A DNA stretch of 41,792 nt from a virus, in the IMG/VR virus record IMGVR_UViG_3300040807_000827, positions 1-41,792 of that record; one strand, 5' to 3'. Each line of letters begins with the position of its first letter. The stretch's first letter is position 1. The position numbers and the translations under genes were made by a program. Of the stretch, positions 1 through 9,319 are shown in pieces. The notes below the pieces were generated by a model. It saw nothing but the letters and a program-made list of their open reading frames with translations. It ran no database searches and was not told where the DNA came from.

Positions 1-171
1 AAGCCAGAGTAGGCCACCAGCTCCGCCCCCGTTGCCACTGGGGTGCGGGTCACAGTGCCGTTGACGATCAGGCCGTTGTTGTTCACCGAGCGGTCTGCGT
101 CTGCGAGTTTAACGGAGATGTTGTCATACGTCGCATCTGACGTCACGTCTGATTGAACACCAAGGTTTACA
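1..171. repeat. Terminal redundancy, left copy
   Basis: This segment aligns without gaps to 41622-41792. Positions 45-171 are identical over exactly 127 bases. Seven mismatches all fall between positions 30 and 44. The exact 127-base match ending at the window edge looks like the k-mer overlap of a circular assembly, and the first 44 bases look like a variant branch. It is not a T7-type direct terminal repeat, because it lies inside the tail fibre gene. Confidence 0.9.
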
Positions 172-2369
172 TAAGTAGTCGTGCCTGTCGCCACAAATGT
201 GTATGAGTATGAACCAACCGCAAGGCTACCTTTGTTAAGGTTTTGCCCGCCACCGAGGTTATCCTCAACCCTAACTCTGCCAAGGTTTCCGTTCAGCGCA
301 GTCACATCGAAGGTGATGACGTATGTCTTACCAATAACAGTCGTTATGGCTTGAGTGGCCCCAACATACCACAAGCCGCCAGAACCAGATGTATATGCTA
401 CGTTCAACTCCTGTGAAACCACAGATAGAGCAAAGCCAGTGTTAGCAGTCCACCCACTCGTATCAGTATCAAACCCGCCATTCGTCACCAGCTCACCAGA
501 GCCAACCAGCGAGGCAGTATCCGTCGAGGAGAGGAAAGCACCCTTGATGTCACCCGGCATCCAGCCTGTGTTGTAGGAGGAGGTGGTGTAGGCAACCATG
601 CTTTTGGTGCTGAACGCGGTGGGGTCATACGCAGCAAACGTAATTCCCCATTCATTGGTTCCTCCGAAAGCAGCAACGCTGTTTTTAAGTCCTGTCGCCG
701 CGTTAATGCCAAAAGCAGAGCCGCCGTTGAGACTAATGTTATAAGTTCTTGGAAATGATTGAGCGGTAAACCCATCAGCAGCATAATTAGAAACAAAAAA
801 GTTTCCAAAAAAGCTTGATACCCTAGTGAACCACAAATTGTTGTTTCCGTCAAAAAAGACGTTATCGCTGTCACTTGTCCAAGCGCTATCAACAACATTC
901 CCATCATCCTTGATCACCGACACCCCACCATCCGTCGCCACAGCAATCGTAGGCACAGGAAGCCCAGTCGCAGGGTCAATCGGGGCGTCGGGCAGGACGG
1001 TCATGGCTACGTCGTTGATGTTGCGGCTGACAACCGAGCCGACCACGACGCCATCAAAGCCGAGTTGATCGTTTCTTTCGGATATATCTCCTAGATAGGT
1101 TCCTGTGTTTGCCGAAGTAGTCTCAGTAAAATTTACCCCAACATCTTCGATAAAAGATATGCGTCGAAGACCGCCAGCTACGTTGTTAGCTTGTAGCGTT
1201 CCGACGGAAACAAAACCGTTCAAAGCAGTAACAGATGTCTGTGGGTTACCTTCCCTGTTCAACATAGTATTGCTGCTATTATAGCCGCCAGTATTAAACA
1301 CCATCCACATGGGCAGGGACGGATCGTCGCCATCGTAGATCGTGACCTTCGACGCTTCAGCCACAATCACGGCAACTGCTGGGAACTCACGCCGAGAACC
1401 ACGGGTAGCCGTGTTCAGGGTCTCGTTATACCAAGAGGTATGCTGGCACCGCTTACGCCATGCACCACCGTCAGAGTCCTTCGAGGTGTCGTAGACAAAG
1501 ACATCAACAGCGGTGACTGCTTTGGACGCTGCGATGGCTGCGAGGTCAAACCCAGTAAGTGCAGCCGCAGTGTTAGTCGCAGAGGTGGCCGCAGCTACAG
1601 CAGCATTCCGCGAAGAAGCAGCAGACGAGGCAGACGATGCAGAGTTGGCAGCGCTCGATGCCGCATTCGTTTCGCTTATCGCAGCAGCCGTTGCACTTGC
1701 AGCAACCGTTGATTCAGACGCAGCAGCAGCAGATGCCGAAGAAGCTGCCGCAGTTGCGCTTGCAGCAGCAGCAGATGCAGAGTTGGTCGCATCTGAACTA
1801 GCAGCGATTGCCGCCAACTCTGCCGCAACCGCGTTGTTCTTTGACGTGAGCGCTGCGGATGCACTTGAGGATGCCGCGCTGGCACTGGCAGCCGCCGCAG
1901 TCTCGCTGGACGAAGCCGAAGCAGCAGACGAAGCCGCAGAAGATGCACTAGACGCCGCTTCGCTTGCAGATTGAACGGCGGCGATAGATGCCTGGACAGA
2001 TGCCTCCTGAGCAGCGGGGTCGATGGTATCAATGGCTTCCTGCATAGCGTAGAGCAGGTAGTCAGTGTTGGTGTTAAGGTCCCCGCCGTTAAGCGAGGAC
2101 CCATCGTTGAAGGTGACAGCTTGGGTGTCGATAGGGGTCTCCCTGCGGAGTTCCACAATCTTCCCTGCTGGCACCGCAGCGCCGAGGTCAGTAGTGACCC
2201 GGACGGTAGTGGAGTTGATGAGGGTGGACGTAAAGCCCGACCCTGCATCAGCCACATTCACGTCATCGACATAGACGTTGATATGCGTCTTGTCGAGGTA
2301 ATCCCACGTCAGCAGAAAGTCCGTGGTGGTCCCATCTGCCGTGTAGGAGGAGATTGAATATTTAGCCAT
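1..2369 (-). CDS. Tail fibre protein, N-terminal part (T7 gp17-like), runs off the left edge
   Basis: This is the fibre that attaches the virion to the host surface. The first 110 or so residues (from MAKYSISSYTADG) match the T7 gp17 N-terminal tail-attachment domain. Residues of about 115-275 form a long Ala/Ser-rich stretch with regular heptad-like spacing, probably a fibrous trimeric rod. Beta-rich receptor-binding modules follow. The start at 2369 has a GAGG ribosome site and follows the gp16 homologue's end in T7 order. The frame stays open through position 1. Joined at position 45 to 41665 it continues in frame to a stop at 40925, giving about 1021 residues. The N-terminal assignment is secure, while the receptor is unknown. 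Confidence 0.93.
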   Translation of the reverse strand, partial: MAKYSISSYTADGTTTDFLLTWDYLDKTHINVYVDDVNVADAGSGFTSTLINSTTVRVTTDLGAAVPAGKIVELRRETPIDTQAVTFNDGSSLNGGDLNTNTDYLLYAMQEAIDTIDPAAQEASVQASIAAVQSASEAASSASSAASSAASASSSETAAAASASAASSSASAALTSKNNAVAAELAAIAASSDATNSASAAAASATAAASSASAAAASESTVAASATAAAISETNAASSAANSASSASSAASSRNAAVAAATSATNTAAALTGFDLAAIAASKAVTAVDVFVYDTSKDSDGGAWRKRCQHTSWYNETLNTATRGSRREFPAVAVIVAEASKVTIYDGDDPSLPMWMVFNTGGYNSSNTMLNREGNPQTSVTALNGFVSVGTLQANNVAGGLRRISFIEDVGVNFTETTSANTGTYLGDISERNDQLGFDGVVVGSVVSRNINDVAMTVLPDAPIDPATGLPVPTIAVATDGGVSVIKDDGNVVDSAWTSDSDNVFFDGNNNLWFTRVSSFFGNFFVSNYAADGFTAQSFPRTYNISLNGGSAFGINAATGLKNSVAAFGGTNEWGITFAAYDPTAFSTKSMVAYTTSSYNTGWMPGDIKGAFLSSTDTASLVGSGELVTNGGFDTDTSGWTANTGFALSVVSQELNVAYTSGSGGLWYVGATQAITTVIGKTYVITFDVTALNGNLGRVRVEDNLGGGQNLNKGSLAVGSYSYTFVATGTTTYVNLGVQSDVTSDATYDNISVKLADADRSVNNNGLIVNGTVTRTPVATGAELVAYSG

Positions 2370-2391
2370 TAATTGACCTCAGTTGAGTTTA

Positions 2392-5300
2392 TTACTGGAA
2401 TGCTGAAGTGAAGGAGTTGAAAGCGTCGATCCGCTCCCGGTTCTGAGAAGCATCAAGACCAGCAGCCTGTTCATCCACCCTACGGAGAACCTCCACAAGC
2501 TCAGGGATGTCAGCCCTAGCAGCCCTGCGATACCCAGAGATGATCTGGGAGACCTCTTGGGCCTGAGCGCTGTCAGGGGCCACTTGGTAGCTCCTAGAGG
2601 CAAAGAGACGCTCTAGGCTTTCCCTGAGGGTAACCCCACCAATCTCAATGGTCCCTGTGCGTTCCATCCACATATCGTAGAGGGGACGCCCGGTCTCACT
2701 GTGGTAGATTTCCTTAAGGCTCTGCCGACGACCATCCAGTTGGACACCATGAGGGGGTCGCTGGAAGGCTGTGCGGTCAGCTATGGAGATACGATTGAGT
2801 TCCTGGAGGACAGGATCAATCGGCTGGTAACCACGGCTGGTGAACAGACCAAGAGGGTCGGCCTTACTGTTGGGGCGCTCGATGACTTCCCCTAGGACAT
2901 TCCTGCGAGGAGCCACTTGGGCGTATTCCCCAGTGCGGGCCCGGATGTGGTCTAGGAGGGTCCTAGCTTCCCGGAACAGTTCGTCACCGTTGGTCTGGTT
3001 CATGGCGTTGGGGATGAAGGAAGTGATGAAGCGGTTAAGCGCCATCTCAGCCTTGTTATCCTCAGCTTGGAGGACATCCATGAAGTCAGCGATACCTTGG
3101 GTGAAGGTTTTGTTCACGGTGTTCTCTGCGACACCTAGAGCCACAGCAGCTAGGATGCTGGCACTAGAGCTATAGTCCTCGTTGTAGGGGTTACGGTGTA
3201 TCTCCACCACGTCAGCGATGATCGACAGAACGTTAGCAAGCGGTTCCAGACGTTGATAAGACACCCACCGGACATTCCCGTTCTCATCCTCAAAGCGGAT
3301 AGAGTAGGGTTGGTATCCAGCGTTGCGCCACTCAGCGTTCACCTGGGGGTCACTAGGACCACTCCCTGTGATACGCCCGGAGACTGCCAGACCGACACCA
3401 GCCATAAGGACTGATGCACCGACCCTCGCCTTACCCTTAGCTTGAGCAGCACGGGCACCACCAGCAGCAAGGTCCTCTTGGAGTTCCTTGGAGATGAGCC
3501 GTGCCATCGGCAGGTGCTGGAAGGATTGCTTGAGGATGTTCACAGGGGTCCTGAAGAACGGCACAATCAGGCGGGCGATGAACGGGCCAATGCCCTCACC
3601 CACCAGAGCAGCACTCTGGACCTTAGCGGGGAAGCTACCGGGTCGTAGGGGTTCCGTAAAGGTAGCCCTTTGAGCCATCATGAATGCCTCAGTGCGTCCT
3701 GCGAGGTCAGCACTGCCATCAGCGTTGAAGCTATCCCGGATGTAGTTCTGGATGTAGTCACGCCGCTGGGCCCCCTTGAGTCCCCTCTGGGTTGCCCCTT
3801 GGATTGCATCTGCGTAGATGTAGCCACGATAGGCGGATTGCTTGAACAGTTCATCCCCAGTGAGCAGGAGGCGAGACGGGAGACCAATAACGGACCCCAC
3901 GAACCCCTTGTCACCCTTAGCCAAGTCCACATCGAACTTAGTGGAGCCGGGATCGAGGATAGCCATGTCATCACGGAGAGCACGGCCAGTTGCGGAGAGG
4001 CTGTCGAAGGCACCATAGACCATACCAGCGAACTGGCGGAGACCATGACGCACCTCACCACCGACCATGGTCCGCATGGGACCCATCAGGGTGTTCAAGG
4101 CGGTGGAGATGATGTTCACCTCCTGAGTGCCAGGACCAGACAGCATAGCGTTGATGCGGTAGTTGCCGATCCTATCGAGCCATCGTTGACCACGGGGAGC
4201 ATCTAGAGCCGCCTGTGCAGGGGTCATGTCGCCCTTAGCGACTGCCTCGATGGAGGCATCCAGCCCCCGAGACATCTGGGATGCTTGCAGGATGTTATCG
4301 ATTTCCGCCCTGCCCAGCTTTGCAGCCTTCATGGCGTTTAGTGACCGGGCGATGTTGGTCCGCATAGCATTCTGCCGCGCTGTGACGTTAGCGATAATCT
4401 CCATCTGAGCAGTGAATGCCTCTCGGGCCTCAATCATGTTCCTGTAGGAAGTGCCAGCTAGGTTCTGAGCTTGGAGAGCATCAGCAAGCTGCTTCACCTC
4501 AGTAGCGAGATGCCTCAGGAGGCTTTCTCGTGCGAGGAACTCAGGTGCCCACTCATGGGGCTCACCGCGAAGATTCCAGTTGCGGATGAGGGTATCAGGG
4601 TCCTGACCGATCTCAGCGGCTATCTGGTTCAAGCGGGCGCTGGCCTGATTGCCAAGCATTTCCCAAGTCTGCACAGGACCATTCCCGGGACCGCTGCGGA
4701 TGTTCTCGAATTCCTCCGACATCACCCTAGCCTGAGCGGCCATGTCAGCAGCGACATCCTCCCAGCCTTGGTAGGTGGTGACTGAGCGCCACGAGAGGTT
4801 CTGAGAGAACGCCTCCTCAGGGTTCCTAGAGAACACTTGAGCAAGCTCTGCGGCCCTCTGGTGTTGGTCAGGGGTCATAGAGAACCCGTTGTTAGGACGG
4901 GGTGCCTCAGGAGCAGCTTCAGTGGCAGCGCCAGCGGGAGCTTCAGTGGTAGGAGCTTCACCCTGAGACGATGCACGGGCTTCAGCTTCAGCAGCTTGAG
5001 CGGCCTCGATACGAGCAGTCGTCTCTGCCGCCTGGTTGATGTTGTCAGCGATGGTGTCACCGATAACCTGAGCAGCACCTGCCTCGGTTTCCTCGATCAC
5101 ACCACGGAGACCAGCACGAGCGGCATCAGCGGCAACTTCGTCACCAGCTTCAACAGCAGCCCGCCCAGCGCGGATGTAGCGAGCCCCAGCGATGATCCCA
5201 TCAACGAGGAGGCCGACACCAGCACCTTCCACAGCGTTGCGGAGGCGGTTGATGTTAGCCTCATCATCAGGGTCGGTAGCCATGAGTTCAGTGAACCATC

Positions 5301-6087
5301 CCTCAGGGGCACCGATCTGGACTGCCAGAGCTGTCAGGTTGGGATCGTTAGGGTCCCAGACAGAGAAGTCCACAGCGGCACCTAGAGCAGCACCACGCCA
5401 GATGCTAGTGCCGACATTGAGGGTCCTAGCTGCTCCAAGGTAAGGCAGGAGGAACGTGGAGACACCCCGGCCAATCTGACCAGCGGTGGTTTCGTTCTCA
5501 GCGACAAGGCCCTCAGACCAGTTGGAGAACATATCGAGAGAGGAGTTCCCTCGGCCCTCTTCTTGTTGCTCCCGCCACGCCCGGTATTCGTCACCACGGA
5601 TGTAGCGCCAACCTTCCTCGGTCTGCACGATGTCACCCACGAAGGACCCAAAGGCCCAATCACCGATATCATCAGCAGTCTGAGCGACACCAGCGGCTGC
5701 ATCTACAGCACCACCAGCGACAGCCCGCCATGTTTCCGTGAGAAACCCAGGGGACTCCCCGGATTCCTCTTGAGGTTGCTCATTGGAACCCCCGAGAACA
5801 CTCTCGGCGGCACCAGCCCCATAGCGATCATTGAATGCTATGGATGCGGCCAGTTCATTCTCCTGACCACGGCGGCTTTCCAGCCACTCGATAGCTGCGT
5901 CAGGGATGATGAAGGCATCACCCTCAGGGGTAGTCCCTGCGCGTTCATCGAGATATGCGTCTGCCGCCCCGGGACCGTAGTGATGGTCGTAAGCTGCTAG
6001 GACATCCGGGTTAGTCCGGTTGGTCCAGAGCCGCTCACTGACCTCTGCGGGTGCAAAGGGGTAGACAGTGTTCTCTTCGTTTTCCAT
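2392..6087 (-). CDS. Internal virion protein D (T7 gp16-like)
   Basis: This is a 1231-residue protein in the position of T7 gp16, the ejected core protein that helps build the channel for DNA entry. Length (T7 gp16 is about 1318) and order after the gp15-like gene support the call. The N-terminus is acidic. Residues of about 110-330 contain Ala/Gly-rich, moderately hydrophobic helices, and a Pro/Ala/Glu linker lies near residues 360-400. I could not find the lytic transglycosylase domain that opens T7 gp16. The C-terminal half is helical and rich in Arg, Glu and Gln. It starts 11 bp after the gp15-like stop, in the same unit as the other ejection proteins. Confidence 0.85.
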   Translation of the reverse strand: MENEENTVYPFAPAEVSERLWTNRTNPDVLAAYDHHYGPGAADAYLDERAGTTPEGDAFIIPDAAIEWLESRRGQENELAASIAFNDRYGAGAAESVLGGSNEQPQEESGESPGFLTETWRAVAGGAVDAAAGVAQTADDIGDWAFGSFVGDIVQTEEGWRYIRGDEYRAWREQQEEGRGNSSLDMFSNWSEGLVAENETTAGQIGRGVSTFLLPYLGAARTLNVGTSIWRGAALGAAVDFSVWDPNDPNLTALAVQIGAPEGWFTELMATDPDDEANINRLRNAVEGAGVGLLVDGIIAGARYIRAGRAAVEAGDEVAADAARAGLRGVIEETEAGAAQVIGDTIADNINQAAETTARIEAAQAAEAEARASSQGEAPTTEAPAGAATEAAPEAPRPNNGFSMTPDQHQRAAELAQVFSRNPEEAFSQNLSWRSVTTYQGWEDVAADMAAQARVMSEEFENIRSGPGNGPVQTWEMLGNQASARLNQIAAEIGQDPDTLIRNWNLRGEPHEWAPEFLARESLLRHLATEVKQLADALQAQNLAGTSYRNMIEAREAFTAQMEIIANVTARQNAMRTNIARSLNAMKAAKLGRAEIDNILQASQMSRGLDASIEAVAKGDMTPAQAALDAPRGQRWLDRIGNYRINAMLSGPGTQEVNIISTALNTLMGPMRTMVGGEVRHGLRQFAGMVYGAFDSLSATGRALRDDMAILDPGSTKFDVDLAKGDKGFVGSVIGLPSRLLLTGDELFKQSAYRGYIYADAIQGATQRGLKGAQRRDYIQNYIRDSFNADGSADLAGRTEAFMMAQRATFTEPLRPGSFPAKVQSAALVGEGIGPFIARLIVPFFRTPVNILKQSFQHLPMARLISKELQEDLAAGGARAAQAKGKARVGASVLMAGVGLAVSGRITGSGPSDPQVNAEWRNAGYQPYSIRFEDENGNVRWVSYQRLEPLANVLSIIADVVEIHRNPYNEDYSSSASILAAVALGVAENTVNKTFTQGIADFMDVLQAEDNKAEMALNRFITSFIPNAMNQTNGDELFREARTLLDHIRARTGEYAQVAPRRNVLGEVIERPNSKADPLGLFTSRGYQPIDPVLQELNRISIADRTAFQRPPHGVQLDGRRQSLKEIYHSETGRPLYDMWMERTGTIEIGGVTLRESLERLFASRSYQVAPDSAQAQEVSQIISGYRRAARADIPELVEVLRRVDEQAAGLDASQNRERIDAFNSFTSAFQ

Positions 6088-6097
6088 TGATTACCTA

Positions 6098-8299
6098 TTA
6101 TTGATTAGCTCGTTGAAGCTCTGCCGCCCGTTGGCGCACCTCTCGAGGAACCATCGTTGTTGGGAGAGCCAGAATGGCCCTAGTTAGATCGATGATGTCC
6201 GAGGTGTAGATCGAGCCTCCATTAGCGATCACATCTTCATACTGACTGAGGGTGGTCACCAGAGCATCCAGCTCTTGCTGCCTAGAAGGCTCAGGGTTGG
6301 GCGGTGTGTCCTGTCCCTCGAAGGGATCGAAAGGCATCACCATGTCCTCCTGAGTGGGCGCATTGGTTAGCGGGATACGGATCGAGATTTCCTCCGAGGC
6401 GGGCACCTCAGTGGTAGCCTCTGCCGTAGCAGGCTCAGGTTGAGTTACCGTGGGGGGAACAGAGGGTTCTCCCGGGACTTCCTCAGGGAAGAGGATAGAG
6501 CTCCCAGCGGAGATAGCAGCATCCAGAGATGCCCCTTCCTCGGCGGCAGCGGTAGCCAGAGCAGCCTGTCGATCAGAGTGTTCTTGGAGCCACCCCGGAG
6601 ACAGCAGCGCCAGTGCTCCATCCTCGGATTGGATAGCAGCTTGGTAGCGAGTGGCATACGTTGTCGGGGAGAGCTCTTGGAATTCCGCATGGGCAGCGAT
6701 GACAGCTTGATCCCGGAGTGCTTCCACGTCCTGAGCGAAGTCCCGACTGTTCACATCCAGAGTGTGGGCACGATCCTGCATGTAGGAGGTGACAGCATTC
6801 TGAATGAACAGAGCCTGTGCATCAGAGGTATTCCCGAAGTTGTCAAAGACAGCTGCACCGACAAGATCAGCCACTGCCATCCTAGTGCCCACAGAGATAG
6901 CACCGTTAAACACGCTGTTGGTTAGAGCAGGCGCTGCTGTAGGAGACGCTGCCTCCTGTGCGATGCGGAGCATGTCAGTGAGGTTACCATCAGAGAATAC
7001 TTGCCCACTGGCTTGTTGCTGCCTGATCCAAGTTATAGCGCTTGGAGTATCAGTTACATTGCCTGCCACCACAGCCTGCCGGAACGTTTCGAGGTTAGTA
7101 GCCTCGGTGAGCGGATCGAGCTCCGTAGAGAACCCTGTGACTGTATTCCATGCAGCCTCAAAGGATTGAATGAGGTGAGCACTATCGTCACTCTGGGCGA
7201 CCAGAGCCTGAAGCGATGGGTTGTTAGCCAGAAGCTCCCTAGCGGTCATCCCAAGGTTAGCTGGGTCCATAGCCATGTCAGCAGCGAAGTCAGAGACAAG
7301 GCGCACGTTATCCTGACGACCACGTTCCATGAGGAAGTCCTCTGCACGAAGCTGTGCGAGGTGGTCATCCCGGATACGCTGGGAGCGGTTGGTGAGGTCC
7401 AGCATCTCCCCAGGGGTGAGCCTGAGGCCCCCTGCATGTGCAGCGGCACCGATAGACCGGACAAGCTCCATGTTCCCTGTGGCCTCTGCGTAGTCCAGAG
7501 CACCGTCTAGGGTTGCCCCACGGAACACAGCACCAGCATCACCAGTGCCATAGAAGTCAGAGGAGACCCCATTGACTGCATGGGCGATCAGCGCTGCCTG
7601 TTGGGATTCGATGTCAGCAGCCCACTCGGGGTTACTGGTCTCGAACTGAACCCGCTGGTTCTCAAGGCGCTGCCATTCCCCCATGGTGTTCATGGTGGCC
7701 TCTGCGGCCAAGGTTCTAGCAGCGGCAGCACGGTTAGCTTGCAGGGTCCTTACGATGTTCCCTGTGTGTTGTGCTGAGAGGTTGAAGGTTGCCTGTTCGA
7801 CCAGCGGCATAGCGCCAGCCATGAAGTAGGGGTTGTCGTTCTGCCCCATGAACTCCTGAAGGCGAGCCCCATACCACTCCCGGAATGCCTCTGGGTCGGT
7901 ATTGCGGTCCAGACCACTCTCAGCGTAGGCCAAGGTGGTGCTATCCCGGAATTCAATAGCGGCCACTCGGCCCATGGTAGCGTTATAGGCATCCATGTAG
8001 GCACGGCTGTGGGGACGGAAGATGTTCCCCATGCGGACCTGAGCGAACTCCTCGTTGGGGTCATTCCCCGCCAGAGCATCAGCGTTAGCCTGAGTGGCAG
8101 TCTCAGTGAGTTCCCTAGAGAGTTCCCTGCGGGAGTATTGGCCCAGCGTCTGACCCATAGCATTGAAGCCCTGAGCCAGTGCCTGCTCACCCATGGTGTC
8201 CCTCTGGGGACGCACATAGGTGTCGAGGACCTGCACGAGGTTCTCCGTAGCTGCCCGAGTGGGGGCGTTGGGATTAACCCGGTTGTTTGTAGGTGCCAT
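6098..8299 (-). CDS. Internal virion protein C (T7 gp15-like)
   Basis: This 733-residue protein is close to T7 gp15 (747) and lies between the gp14-like and gp16-like genes. T7 gp15 is an inner-core protein ejected into the cell envelope, where it helps form the DNA conduit. Most of the sequence is predicted helical, with abundant Ala, Gln, Glu and Arg. The last 150 residues are rich in Pro, Glu and Thr and look disordered. No enzymatic motif is visible. The call rests on length, composition and gene order rather than on a diagnostic motif. The next gene upstream ends 3 bp before its start. Confidence 0.82.
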   Translation of the reverse strand: MAPTNNRVNPNAPTRAATENLVQVLDTYVRPQRDTMGEQALAQGFNAMGQTLGQYSRRELSRELTETATQANADALAGNDPNEEFAQVRMGNIFRPHSRAYMDAYNATMGRVAAIEFRDSTTLAYAESGLDRNTDPEAFREWYGARLQEFMGQNDNPYFMAGAMPLVEQATFNLSAQHTGNIVRTLQANRAAAARTLAAEATMNTMGEWQRLENQRVQFETSNPEWAADIESQQAALIAHAVNGVSSDFYGTGDAGAVFRGATLDGALDYAEATGNMELVRSIGAAAHAGGLRLTPGEMLDLTNRSQRIRDDHLAQLRAEDFLMERGRQDNVRLVSDFAADMAMDPANLGMTARELLANNPSLQALVAQSDDSAHLIQSFEAAWNTVTGFSTELDPLTEATNLETFRQAVVAGNVTDTPSAITWIRQQQASGQVFSDGNLTDMLRIAQEAASPTAAPALTNSVFNGAISVGTRMAVADLVGAAVFDNFGNTSDAQALFIQNAVTSYMQDRAHTLDVNSRDFAQDVEALRDQAVIAAHAEFQELSPTTYATRYQAAIQSEDGALALLSPGWLQEHSDRQAALATAAAEEGASLDAAISAGSSILFPEEVPGEPSVPPTVTQPEPATAEATTEVPASEEISIRIPLTNAPTQEDMVMPFDPFEGQDTPPNPEPSRQQELDALVTTLSQYEDVIANGGSIYTSDIIDLTRAILALPTTMVPREVRQRAAELQRANQ

Positions 8300-8302
8300 T
8301 TA

Positions 8303-8842
8303 TTAGCTCCCGTAGCGAAGGTTCATGTAGTTAGAACCCAGAGACATGACATGCCCCAGGTTGAACCCTGTGGTGGGCACCGAGTTGATCCGGTTCTGTG
8401 CGTTGGTCCGATAGCCTTGCATGTTGCGCTGGGAGTTGGTGACCATCATGCCACGCTGATCCGCGTCACGCATGAGGTTACGGCCCTCGATAGCAGAGCG
8501 CTCACGGAGGACATCCCCCATCACGCTTCCACCAGCGCCATTCTCAAAGGCACTCACGAAAGTCAGATCGGTTGCGCTCCTAGCCATCAAGGCACGATCC
8601 ATAGCATTCTGGAGGAGTGCTTGGTTATCGTTGTAGAGCGCTTCATTTTCTTGGTCGTATTGGTGGGCGGCTGCTTGACGCGCTGCGGCAGAGTTACTTG
8701 CTGCTGCTGCGTTCTGAGCACTGATCTGGGAGATCATGCCAATCCCCTGCATGGCAGTAGAAGCCATAGCGAGGCCCGTGGATGCACTAGCAGCGGCACC
8801 TGCGGCGGCACCTGCGGCACCCAAAGCTGCGATAAAACACAT
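8303..8842 (-). CDS. Internal virion protein B (T7 gp14-like)
   Basis: This 179-residue protein opens with MCF followed by a very Ala/Gly-rich hydrophobic stretch (residues 4-40). T7 gp14 also begins MC and has an Ala-rich, membrane-seeking N-terminus. T7 gp14 leaves the capsid first and inserts into the host outer membrane. The middle is Gln/Asn/Ala-rich and helical. Length (T7 gp14 is 196) and position between the gp13-like and gp15-like genes agree. It lies 3 bp before the gp15-like start, so the pair is probably translationally coupled. Confidence 0.83.
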   Translation of the reverse strand: MCFIAALGAAGAAAGAAASASTGLAMASTAMQGIGMISQISAQNAAAASNSAAARQAAAHQYDQENEALYNDNQALLQNAMDRALMARSATDLTFVSAFENGAGGSVMGDVLRERSAIEGRNLMRDADQRGMMVTNSQRNMQGYRTNAQNRINSVPTTGFNLGHVMSLGSNYMNLRYGS

Positions 8843-8846
8843 CTGG

Positions 8847-9317
8847 TTATGCTCCGATTAATTTAACGAATTCGTAGAACGGGAGTTGCTCGACCCCGTA
8901 GCGCTCTACTCTCCGTATGAAGGTGAAGCCGCACCACTTGAGCCATTTATGATGGAGGGTGTTACGAGCATCTGTGAAGTTGTAGACAGCCTTGTAGCCC
9001 CGAGAAATCTCATTGATCTCCCTGCGGCACTGCCTGAGGAATGTAGTTTGGACCTTGGTGAGGTTATCAGTCCCCAACATCCAGATGGACCCTAGGCCCT
9101 CCTGAGGGGACGGGGTGACCCCATAGATCATCACAGGTTCCCCATCGTGGGTGAGCCCTGTCTTGCAAACCTCAGAGTGCTTTAAGGCGAACTTGAGAGC
9201 AGGCAGAGGCTCCCAGCCTATCGTGGCCTTAACCTCTGCCCTGTCAGCTTTCCTCATGTGAGCCGCAAGGTGCTCCAGGTCGTCCTTGGTGGTATCTCTG
9301 GAGTAACCCTGCGACAT
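8847..9317 (-). CDS. gp13-position protein, possible GNAT-like internal virion protein A
   Basis: This 156-residue protein sits exactly where T7 has gene 13, between tail tube B and the gp14-like protein. The core runs from a helix rich in Lys/Ala, through GEPVMIYGV, to a C-terminal HHKWLKWCGF segment. This pattern resembles acetyltransferase-fold proteins often found at this locus in marine T7-like phages. No clear acetyl-CoA loop is visible, so enzyme activity is unproven. I chose the ATG at 9317 because it has an AGAGG site and directly follows the preceding stop. An upstream in-frame start at 9359 would overlap the tail gene by 40 bp. Confidence 0.72.
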   Translation of the reverse strand: MSQGYSRDTTKDDLEHLAAHMRKADRAEVKATIGWEPLPALKFALKHSEVCKTGLTHDGEPVMIYGVTPSPQEGLGSIWMLGTDNLTKVQTTFLRQCRREINEISRGYKAVYNFTDARNTLHHKWLKWCGFTFIRRVERYGVEQLPFYEFVKLIGA

Positions 9318-9319
9318 AC

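Noticed and set aside
1-171. T7-type direct terminal repeat at the window ends
   Set aside because: The repeat lies within the fibre gene, is not at the late/early boundary, and the exact part is just 127 bases, better explained by circular assembly.
1513-1974. Plus-strand Ala-rich ORF of 153 codons
   Set aside because: It is the mirror of the Ala/Ser-rich rod of the tail fibre on the other strand. Repeated GCN/AGC codons keep the opposite strand open.
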